From a bacterium (GTDB lineage: Bacteria > Patescibacteriota > Minisyncoccia > Ryanbacterales > 2-02-FULL-48-12): a stretch of DNA of 6,854 nucleotides. The position numbers were made by a program, and so were the translations under genes. The notes beneath the pieces were generated by a model. That model was not told where the DNA came from. It ran no database searches and was given only the letters and a program-made list of their open reading frames with translations. Positions 1 to 5,353 of the stretch are shown here, piece after piece (within the stretch, counting starts at the first letter, position 1; the number at the start of each line of letters is the position of its first letter). The stretch covers positions 1 to 6,854 of the forward strand of contig SBBS01000093.1 in NCBI GenBank assembly GCA_005239605.1. Reading direction: 5' to 3'.

Positions 1-99
1 ATTTCTTGCGTTAGCCCTGCTAGCGCTTCAAAATTTTCACCGGCGCCCCATCTCATATTTCTGAAATTTCACTCTAAAATTTATTAAGGGACAGGTCTA
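1..99. repeat. Right half of a palindromic dispersed repeat (core plus outer arm)
   Basis: No gene is visible here. Bases 1-34 match 6821-6854 in the same orientation at 32 of 34 positions. Bases 31-41 (AAATTTTCACC) are the exact reverse complement of 6814-6824, and bases 76-99, ending GGGACAGGTCTA, are the exact reverse complement of 6757-6780. The stretch between (42-75) is only loosely similar to the reverse complement of 6781-6813, sharing GCCCC and ATTTC blocks. The arrangement reads as core, inner arm, variable arm, outer arm. Within the core, 8-15 (GCGTTAGC) pairs with 19-26 (GCTAGCGC) around a CCT loop. The family is not identified; REP/BIME-like elements and MITEs have comparable architecture. 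Confidence 0.8.
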
Positions 100-142
100 G
101 TGAATCCCGTTAGAGATCGCGAACACAAAAACATGAACAAAA

Positions 143-171
143 ACAAGTCGAATGTTATGTTACTATATAAT
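143..171 (+). promoter_or_regulatory. Possible mraY promoter inside leader copy 1
   Basis: A perfect -10 hexamer TATAAT lies at 166-171. The region 17 bases upstream (143-148, ACAAGT) is a poor -35 and there is no TG extension. Transcription would begin near 178-180, giving a leader of roughly 38 bases that lacks the 5' pairing arm at 104-124. The same -10 and surrounding bases are kept in the second copy, upstream of murG. Confidence 0.45.
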
Positions 172-220
172 ACGTATGAAAGCTAAAAATTTCGTTCGTG
201 TTTTATTTCTAATGGGATGA
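152..220 (+). other. Possible 22-codon upstream ORF overlapping the mraY start (ATGA)
   Basis: This reading frame runs from ATG 152 to TGA 218-220, and the stop overlaps the mraY ATG at 217-219 as ATGA. Its middle encodes KAKNFVRVL, also encoded by the equivalent frame in the second leader copy, where the stop again overlaps the downstream ATG. A different frame starting at ATG 133 encodes only 17 codons and is not shared. Translation would need a transcript starting upstream of the internal TATAAT. It could equally be a by-product of the repeated DNA. Confidence 0.15.
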
Positions 221-1284
221 ATGCACCTGATCTCACTATCAGCGTTATAAAAGCGCTTGGATCAGCGGGAGCCGCTTTTTTTATTGCGCTTGCTTTTACA
301 CCCTTTCTTATGCGCTTTATGCGAAGCAATAAATTATGGAAAATGCGCAGTGGAAAAAAAGCGCTTGCGGGCGGAGAGGCAAAATTATTCAACGCTTTGC
401 ACAACGAAACGAATACGCCGCGCGTGGGAGGCATTCTTATTTGGGCAAGCGTGCTTATCGTATTATTTCTTTTTTGGACTTTTGACAAACTTACGGATCA
501 TTCTATTTTGGAAAAACTTAATTTTTTCTCAAGATCGCAAACTTGGCTTCTGGCGTTTACGCTTGCCGCCGCATCGCTTTTAGGTCTTGCGGATGACATG
601 CTTCAAATTTGGACATCTCGCCACCGAACTCTTTCGGAAGGCATTGATCTTGCCACGCGGCTTGCCGCTGTTTCTTTAATTGCGCTGGTAGGCGCGTTTT
701 GGTTTTATTTTAAACTTGATTGGCGCACGGTATATATTCCCGGCGCGGGAAATTTTTTTATTGGCGCGTGGTATATCCCATTTTTTGTGCTTACTATGAT
801 AGCCACGTTTAGCGGAAGCGTAATAGACGGCATAGACGGCCTCGCGGGAGGCGTGCTTGCGTCCGCGTTTGCGGCATACGCGGGTATTGCGTTTTTTCAA
901 AATCAAATAGACGTGGCCGCGTTTGCGGCAGCGATCGTAGGCGCGCTTCTTGCCTTTCTGTGGTTTAATATACCGCCGGCGAAGTTCTGGATGGGCGAAA
1001 CGGGCATGATTGGACTTACGACAACACTGACGGTAATCGCTTTTTTTACCGATTCCGTGCTTATGCTTCCCATAATCGCGTTTCCGCTTGTGCTTGCAAG
1101 CGGTTCAGACATTGCGCAAATCGTTTCGCGAAAATTATTCGGAAAAAAAATATTTCGCGTGGCTCCCATTCAGCACCATTTTGAAGCGCTTGGTTGGCCG
1201 TCGTATCAAGTTACCATGCGCTTCTGGGTAATAAGCATTGCGTGTGCTATTATAGGATTAGCGATTGCTTTGGTTGGAAGGTAG
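217..1284 (+). CDS. mraY: Phospho-N-acetylmuramoyl-pentapeptide transferase (lipid I synthase)
   Basis: The enzyme moves phospho-MurNAc-pentapeptide from UDP to undecaprenyl phosphate at the inner face of the membrane, giving lipid I. The 355-residue product has normal family length and about ten hydrophobic segments. Family landmarks in order are TPRVGG (67-72), the catalytic pair D126-D127, DGIDGLAGG (204-212), PPAKFWMGETG (253-263), and HHFEALGWP (320-328), a mark of MraY rather than WecA/TagO. Three usually conserved positions differ: Ser201 replaces the Asn of NLTDG, Glu261 replaces the third Asp (FMGDVG), and Gln319 replaces the first His of HHHFE. From memory, the Glu form is common in CPR MraY. 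ATG 217 is the first in-frame start; it lies inside the leader repeat and has no Shine-Dalgarno sequence. The next gene downstream is not murD, as would be usual. Confidence 0.95.
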   Translation: MNAPDLTISVIKALGSAGAAFFIALAFTPFLMRFMRSNKLWKMRSGKKALAGGEAKLFNALHNETNTPRVGGILIWASVLIVLFLFWTFDKLTDHSILEKLNFFSRSQTWLLAFTLAAASLLGLADDMLQIWTSRHRTLSEGIDLATRLAAVSLIALVGAFWFYFKLDWRTVYIPGAGNFFIGAWYIPFFVLTMIATFSGSVIDGIDGLAGGVLASAFAAYAGIAFFQNQIDVAAFAAAIVGALLAFLWFNIPPAKFWMGETGMIGLTTTLTVIAFFTDSVLMLPIIAFPLVLASGSDIAQIVSRKLFGKKIFRVAPIQHHFEALGWPSYQVTMRFWVISIACAIIGLAIALVGR

Positions 1285-1321
1285 AAAAAATTCAAAATTC
1301 AAAATTCAAAGTGTAAAATTA

Positions 1322-1349
1322 TTGTGTCGCTACGCGACATTTGTATAAT
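1322..1349 (+). promoter_or_regulatory. Possible promoter for the deacylase-ftsW pair
   Basis: TATAAT at 1344-1349 follows a partial -35, TTGTGT at 1322-1327, with 16-base spacing. The start codon at 1417 lies about 60 bases downstream of the expected transcription start, and the hairpin at 1361-1375 would be in the leader. The -35 is weak and overlaps the first hairpin, and AT-rich sequence yields such hexamers by chance. Confidence 0.35.
1325..1339. other. Six-bp mini-hairpin after mraY
   Basis: TGTCGC (1325-1330) and GCGACA (1334-1339) are exact complements around TAC. On the minus strand the centre reads GCGTAGC, a GNA-type triloop. Only three T follow on the + strand, so it is at best a weak intrinsic terminator for mraY. 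Confidence 0.5.
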
Positions 1350-1360
1350 CTATGAGTGAA

Positions 1361-1375
1361 GTTTGCGAAGCAAAC
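1361..1375. other. Six-bp mini-hairpin with GCGAAGC apex
   Basis: GTTTGC (1361-1366) and GCAAAC (1370-1375) are exact complements around GAA. The apex GCGAAGC is a sequence known to form an exceptionally stable DNA mini-hairpin. It is not followed by a T run, so it does not look like an intrinsic terminator. It lies 41 bases before the deacylase start. Confidence 0.5.
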
Positions 1376-1416
1376 ACCAAAATTTTAAACTTTGCACTTT
1401 TAACTTTGAATTATTT

Positions 1417-3009
1417 ATGTACGATATTCTTATACAAAATGGCGCCATAGTGGATGGCAGCGGAAAAACTCCCCGCGCGGGCGCGGTTGCGGTAAAAGAC
1501 GGAAAAATCACGGATATCGGCCCGCGCGTAAAAGGCAGCGCCAAGACTGTCATAGATGCCGCCAATCTTATGGTATCGCCGGGTTTTATAGATATTACCA
1601 ATCATTCCGACACGCATTGGACGCTTTTTGATTACCCCTCGCAGGCAAGCATGCTGCGGCAGGGAATTACCTCCGTTATAGGCGGCTCTTGCGGCACGTC
1701 GCTTGCTCCTTTAATTCACGGATCAGTAACCGCCAAATCAGTTCAAAAGTGGGTTGATATATCACGGATCAATGTTAATTGGCTTCGCATGAAAGAATTC
1801 TTTGAGGAGCTCGAGCGCCATCGTCTGGGAGTTCATTTTGGAACTTTGGTAGGGCATGGCACGCTGCGCCGAAACATAATGGAAGATGCCGTGCGTCCCG
1901 CAAACATAGATGAAATTCAGCGGATGGGGTATCTTTTAGATCAAGCTCTTGAAGAACATGCCTTTGGCCTTTCGTTGGGGCTTACCTTCAGCCATGGGCG
2001 GCCTGCCACAGATGAAGAACTTATAGAACTCGCTAAAATCGTTGCGGCGCGCGATCGTCTTCTTACGGTGCATTTGCGCGATGAAGGAAAAGACATTCTT
2101 CCGGCGATAACCGAAACTTTGCGCATAGCGCGCGCATCCGACGCCCGTACACATATTGTTCATTTTAAGCTGCTGGGACGAGAAGCGTGGAATCAGTCTT
2201 CCCGCGCATTTCAACTGTTGCGCAGCGGCAGGGAAGAAGGCCTTGACATTACCGTAAGCACATTTCCCTATCAGCGCACCGGTTCGCTCCTGTATACTCT
2301 TCTTCCTCCCGCGAATAGAGACGGAGGGAAAAATATAATCTTGCAGCAAATTAAAAATCCGACGAGCAGGCGGCTTGTACTGGCAAATCTTCGCAATCTT
2401 ACATTGCATTACGATGTTATATTTATTGCTTCCGCAAAATATACGCCGCAGATCGCGGGAAAGTCTCTCAAAGAACTTGCTAAAAACTGGGATATGACGC
2501 CGGAAGAAGCGCTTCTTGAGACCCTTTTGGTAAATGATCTTGCAGTTACGGTATTTAGCCAAACAATCAACGAAAAAAATATGGAAGCAATCTATCTTGA
2601 GCCGTATGCGTATTTTGCAACAGACGGCATAGGGGGAGAAATACCGGATATTGATGATAATGCGGAGGCGCATAACCTGGTGCATCCGCGGTCATTTGGC
2701 GCCGCTGCGCGATTTTTAGGGCATATGGTGCGCGATAAATCTTTGCTTGCTTGGGAAGACGCTATATCTAAAATGACGCTTGCTCCCGCAATGCTTTTGC
2801 GTTTGCAAGGTGACAGAGGATTATTAAAAAAAGGCGCGCCTGCCGATATAACTCTATTTGACCCTGCTCGCATACAAGATGTTGCCACATATCAAAATCC
2901 ATTTTTGCATCCTGTTGGCATTCCGTGGGTTATTGTGGATGGAAAAGTTGCGGTGGCAAACGGGGAGCTTACGAATGTTCGCGCAGGCACAATTTTACAG
3001 GCGCTCTAA
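1417..3009 (+). CDS. N-acyl-D-amino-acid deacylase family amidohydrolase
   Basis: Members of this metal-dependent amidohydrolase family hydrolyse N-acyl-D-amino acids; the substrate here is unknown. I chose ATG 1417 (530 residues), because MYDILIQNGAIVDGSG is the standard start of the family; an in-frame ATG at 1363 only adds translated spacer. Visible landmarks are PGFIDITNHSD (55-64), SCGTSLAP (91-98), VHLRDEG (218-224), HIVHFK (246-251), ATDG (401-404), HPRSFG (423-428) and GAPADITLFD (473-482). By alignment to the Alcaligenes D-aminoacylase, Cys92, His219 and His249 match the tightly bound zinc ligands and Asp403 the catalytic Asp. The first His of the HxH pair is Thr61; His63 remains. 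There is no evident signal peptide, so it is probably cytoplasmic. It occupies the usual murD position between mraY and ftsW, and its TAA overlaps the ftsW ATG (TAATG). Confidence 0.88.
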   Translation: MYDILIQNGAIVDGSGKTPRAGAVAVKDGKITDIGPRVKGSAKTVIDAANLMVSPGFIDITNHSDTHWTLFDYPSQASMLRQGITSVIGGSCGTSLAPLIHGSVTAKSVQKWVDISRINVNWLRMKEFFEELERHRLGVHFGTLVGHGTLRRNIMEDAVRPANIDEIQRMGYLLDQALEEHAFGLSLGLTFSHGRPATDEELIELAKIVAARDRLLTVHLRDEGKDILPAITETLRIARASDARTHIVHFKLLGREAWNQSSRAFQLLRSGREEGLDITVSTFPYQRTGSLLYTLLPPANRDGGKNIILQQIKNPTSRRLVLANLRNLTLHYDVIFIASAKYTPQIAGKSLKELAKNWDMTPEEALLETLLVNDLAVTVFSQTINEKNMEAIYLEPYAYFATDGIGGEIPDIDDNAEAHNLVHPRSFGAAARFLGHMVRDKSLLAWEDAISKMTLAPAMLLRLQGDRGLLKKGAPADITLFDPARIQDVATYQNPFLHPVGIPWVIVDGKVAVANGELTNVRAGTILQAL

Positions 3010-4106
3010 TGAAACGCGTTCATTCATCGGATTTCACACTTTTTGTTGTTACCTGCATCCTTTTAGTGGTGGGTATCTTTATGATTGCTTCCGCTTCTCC
3101 CATAATAGGCGCGGCGCGATTTGGGGAAGTGTATTTTTTTCTGAAAAACCAGCTTGTGGGCGCGGGTGTTGGGATTGCGGCTTTTCTTGCGGGTTGGCGC
3201 ATTCCCTATGCTTTTTGGAAAAAGACGGCGCCTCTCATGCTTGTCGCCAGCTTGTTTCTTATGGCGCTTGTGTTTGTTCCCGGAATCGGCCTTGAATTAA
3301 AAGGCGCGGCGCGCTGGATTGAGTTTGGTCCGGTGACCATTCAACCGTCTGAAATAACGAAATTGGCTTTTATTATTTATATAGCGGCGTGGCTGGAAGC
3401 GAAACAAAAAGAAGTTAAGAAATTTTCAACGGGGTTTTTGCCTTTTCTCATAATGCTGGGGGTTGTTTCTCTCTTTTTTATTCTCCAACCGGACATCGGA
3501 ACATTGGGAGTTCTTGCTATTACGGCCACCCTTTTGTTCTTTGCGGGCGGTGGCAAACTTGCCCAAATTGGTGTATTGTGTCTCATAGGGATCATAGGTT
3601 TTGGCATCATTGTTTTTTTGCAGCCCTACCGTCTTGACCGCATCATGGTGTTTCTTCGGCCTATGGAAGATATTCAGGGAATCGGGTATCAATTAAACCA
3701 AAGTCTCATCGCTATCGGTTCGGGAGGTTTTTGGGGCAAAGGGTTCGGCATGTCCCAGCAAAAGTTTTATTACTTGCCGGAACCAACCGGAGACTCCATT
3801 TTTGCGGTTTTTGGCGAAGAATTTGGTTTTATTGGAAACACCATTCTTATTATGCTGTTTTTGGTGTTTAGTTGGCGCGGCATACGCATTGCAAACCGCG
3901 CGCATGATTTCTTTGGCAGTTATCTTGCGGTGGGAATAACTTTGCTTATAGTTATTCAGGCGTTTATCAACATGGCTGCTATCAGCGGGCTTGTGCCGCT
4001 TACGGGGCTCCCGTTATCTTTTATTAGTTACGGATCATCCGCGCTAGTGATGAATCTTGCGGCTGTGGGAATTTTAATGAATATTTCTAAATATACACGC
4101 GCATGA
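3009..4106 (+). CDS. ftsW: Peptidoglycan glycosyltransferase / septal division protein FtsW
   Basis: This SEDS-family membrane protein polymerises lipid II glycan strands during septation, normally with a class B penicillin-binding protein. The 365-residue product is mostly hydrophobic with about ten membrane segments. Landmarks are GAARWIE (99-105), QPSEITKLA (112-120), QPDIGT (160-165), GIGYQLNQSLIAIGSGG (224-240), LPEPTGDSIFAVFGEE (256-271) with Asp262 at the known catalytic position, and PLTGLPLSFISYGSS (330-344). I prefer ATG 3009 over an in-frame ATG at 2925 because the extension only re-reads deacylase DNA and the family starts just before the first membrane segment. The TAATG junction implies translational coupling to the deacylase. 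RodA is the alternative, but the place beside murG favours FtsW. The TGA stop is also the first three bases of leader copy 2. Confidence 0.93.
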   Translation: MKRVHSSDFTLFVVTCILLVVGIFMIASASPIIGAARFGEVYFFLKNQLVGAGVGIAAFLAGWRIPYAFWKKTAPLMLVASLFLMALVFVPGIGLELKGAARWIEFGPVTIQPSEITKLAFIIYIAAWLEAKQKEVKKFSTGFLPFLIMLGVVSLFFILQPDIGTLGVLAITATLLFFAGGGKLAQIGVLCLIGIIGFGIIVFLQPYRLDRIMVFLRPMEDIQGIGYQLNQSLIAIGSGGFWGKGFGMSQQKFYYLPEPTGDSIFAVFGEEFGFIGNTILIMLFLVFSWRGIRIANRAHDFFGSYLAVGITLLIVIQAFINMAAISGLVPLTGLPLSFISYGSSALVMNLAAVGILMNISKYTRA

Positions 4107-4135
4107 ATCCCGTTAGAGATCACGAACGCAAAAAC

Positions 4136-4228
4136 ATGAATAAAACAACAAGTCGAATTTTATATTACTATATAATACGCACGAAAGCTAAAAATTTCGT
4201 TCGTGTTCTATCTCCTCTAACGGGATGA
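4136..4228 (+). other. Possible 30-codon upstream ORF overlapping the murG start (ATGA)
   Basis: ATG 4136 opens a 30-codon frame that stops at TGA 4226-4228, overlapping the murG ATG as ATGA. It shares YYIIR, KAKNFVRVL and a final G-stop with the equivalent frame in copy 1, and the 3-base length difference near the end keeps that frame. The 2-base difference nearer the start means that only copy 2 opens at this ATG. A translated leader could couple murG expression to ribosomes leaving ftsW, which would help explain the missing Shine-Dalgarno sequence. Coding status is unproven. Confidence 0.2.
4148..4176 (+). promoter_or_regulatory. Possible murG promoter inside leader copy 2
   Basis: TATAAT at 4171-4176 has the same context as in copy 1, with the same poor -35 (ACAAGT, 4148-4153). 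Initiation near 4183 would give a leader of roughly 42 bases that omits the 5' pairing arm, so the start codon would be free. Read-through from ftsW would include the arm. Confidence 0.45.
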
Positions 4229-5352
4229 AGATCGTACTCACCGGCGGCGGTTCGGGAGGACATTTTACTCCTCTTCTTGCCGTTTCCCGGGAAATTCGCC
4301 GCATTGCGGACGAAGAAAAAATTGTTTCTCTCACTATTTTGTATCTTGCCGATCAGCCGTTTGATTCGGAAGCGCTTCGCGTGGACGATATCCAGTTTAT
4401 CAAGATATCATCCGGAAAAATGCGCCGCTATGCGTCGGTGTGGAACATTATTGACTTGTTTAAAACGTTTTTTGCGCTTGTGAAATCATTTTGGATTGTG
4501 TATCGCGAATTTCCTGACGTTGTATTCAGCAAAGGCGGATTCGTAAGCTTTCCCGTAGTTGCCGCCGCTCGCTTTTACGGCATTCCGATAATCATACACG
4601 AATCCGACAGCGTTCCCGGACGCGTAAACGCGTGGGCGGCAAAATTTGCAGACCGCATTGCCGTGTCTTTTCCTGAAACATTGCAATATTTCCCGAAAGA
4701 AAAAACTGCCTATATGGGCAATCCTATACGCAGTAGAATTCTCGGCGGCAACGAAAACGAGGGTCTTGCCTTGTTCGCGTTGGAACCGCATGTGCCCGTT
4801 TTGCTTGTTCTCGGCGGCTCGCAAGGCGCCGAGCCGATCAATGCGATTTTTCTTCAGATTGCGGGCAAGCTTATCCAGACATATCAAATTATACATCAAA
4901 CAGGAAAAGATAATTACAGCGATATTCTCAAACAAGCATCCGTCTTGCTGGAAAAATCTCCCCATCGCGGCAGATATCGCCTGTTTTCGTTTCTCAACGA
5001 AGACCAGCTCCGAAACGCTTCGCGTCTCGCGCGCGTGGTTATTTCTCGCGCGGGAGCCGGCGCCATTTTTGAAATTGCCGCATGGGGCATTCCCAGTATT
5101 TTGATACCGCTTCCGCACGCCGCAGCCGATCACCAGCGTCATAACGCCTACATTTACGCGCGAAACGGCGCTTGCAGTGTTATTGAAGAAGCTAATCTTA
5201 CGCCAACAGTTTTATTAAATGAAACGCAAAAAATTCTTTCCGATGATGAACGAAGAAGCCGCATGTCGGCAGCGGCGCAAAAATTTGCGCGGATTGATGC
5301 CGCCGAAAAAATAGCTCGGGAAATTATATTTTTGGGCTTTCACAAACAATAA
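4225..5352 (+). CDS. murG: UDP-GlcNAc:lipid I N-acetylglucosaminyltransferase
   Basis: MurG adds GlcNAc to lipid I at the inner membrane face, forming lipid II, the substrate of FtsW. The 375-residue protein is of normal length with the two-domain GT-B layout. The first domain has TGGGSGGHFTPLLA (6-19) with His13, then SKGGFVSFP (102-110) and HESDSVPGR (125-133). The second has LGGSQGAEPIN (196-206), SRAGAGAIFEIA (274-285) with Glu283 at the nucleotide-binding position, and PLPHAAADHQRHNA (295-308). No key residue appears lost. The first loop reads GGGSGGH where GGTGGH is commoner. The start codon lies inside leader copy 2 and has no Shine-Dalgarno sequence. One base separates its TAA from gltX. 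Confidence 0.95.
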   Translation: MKIVLTGGGSGGHFTPLLAVSREIRRIADEEKIVSLTILYLADQPFDSEALRVDDIQFIKISSGKMRRYASVWNIIDLFKTFFALVKSFWIVYREFPDVVFSKGGFVSFPVVAAARFYGIPIIIHESDSVPGRVNAWAAKFADRIAVSFPETLQYFPKEKTAYMGNPIRSRILGGNENEGLALFALEPHVPVLLVLGGSQGAEPINAIFLQIAGKLIQTYQIIHQTGKDNYSDILKQASVLLEKSPHRGRYRLFSFLNEDQLRNASRLARVVISRAGAGAIFEIAAWGIPSILIPLPHAAADHQRHNAYIYARNGACSVIEEANLTPTVLLNETQKILSDDERRSRMSAAAQKFARIDAAEKIAREIIFLGFHKQ

Positions 5353-5353
5353 T

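Larger units (their letters stand above)
101..220 (+). repeat. Leader repeat, copy 1, fused to the mraY start
   Basis: This 120-bp stretch aligns with 4104-4228 at about 110 of 120 bases, with two gaps of 2 and 3 bases. It begins one base after the palindromic repeat at 1-99 and ends in GGGATGA, whose ATG is the mraY start. Its ends are self-complementary. Bases 104-117 can pair with 205-218 over 14 positions (two as G-U), and 118-124 with 194-200 over 7 positions (one as G-U), leaving a loop that holds a TATAAT at 166-171. It could be a MITE-like insertion, a duplicated promoter/leader, or a structured 5' regulatory RNA. The duplication and complementarity are seen directly; the role is inferred. 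Confidence 0.85.
1285..1416. repeat. AT-rich spacer with heptamer repeats inside an imperfect inverted repeat
   Basis: This is the only gene-to-gene gap outside the leader elements. TTCAAAA-type heptamers recur with period 7 at 1291, 1298 and 1305. Bases 1303-1312 (AATTCAAAGT) are complementary to 1403-1412, and 1314-1320 (TAAAATT) to 1381-1387, with about 15 extra bases on the right arm. The arms enclose two small hairpins and a TATAAT. The pattern resembles a small dispersed intergenic repeat. No RNA gene or strong terminator is recognisable. Confidence 0.6.
4104..4228 (+). repeat. Leader repeat, copy 2, filling the ftsW-murG gap
   Basis: This second copy of the element at 101-220 runs exactly from the ftsW stop (TGA 4104-4106) to the murG start (ATG 4225-4227). 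Bases 4107-4118 (ATCCCGTTAGAG) are the exact complement of 4215-4226, and 4121-4128 (CACGAACG) of 4198-4205, so the murG start codon lies in the 3' arm. A second pairing, CACGAA 4180-4185 with TTCGTG 4200-4205, would compete with the outer stem. It is a regulatory leader or an inserted MITE-like element; the sequence alone does not decide between them. Confidence 0.87.

Noticed and set aside
1..99. CRISPR array or invertible switch at the window ends
   Set aside because: There are no regularly spaced direct repeats with unique spacers. The apparent inversion of the core relative to its flanks disappears once the ends are read as opposite halves of a palindrome.
1363..1416. In-frame upstream ATG giving an 18-residue N-terminal extension of the deacylase
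   Set aside because: The extension is translated from the AT-rich inverted-repeat spacer and hairpin, while the family's N-terminus begins naturally at 1417 (MYDILIQNG).
1936..2685. Long minus-strand open frame (249 codons) opposite the deacylase
   Set aside because: The + strand frame has clear family motifs across this region; the opposite frame has a Lys/Arg/Cys-rich composition and no recognisable domain.
2925..3008. In-frame upstream ATG giving a 28-residue extension of FtsW
   Set aside because: It lies inside the deacylase coding region in another frame and encodes a Cys/Gly/Arg-rich stretch unlike any FtsW N-terminus; TAATG at 3009 is the natural coupled start.
4486..5142. Long minus-strand open frame opposite murG
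   Set aside because: It is antisense to well-conserved MurG motifs, with no recognisable domain of its own.
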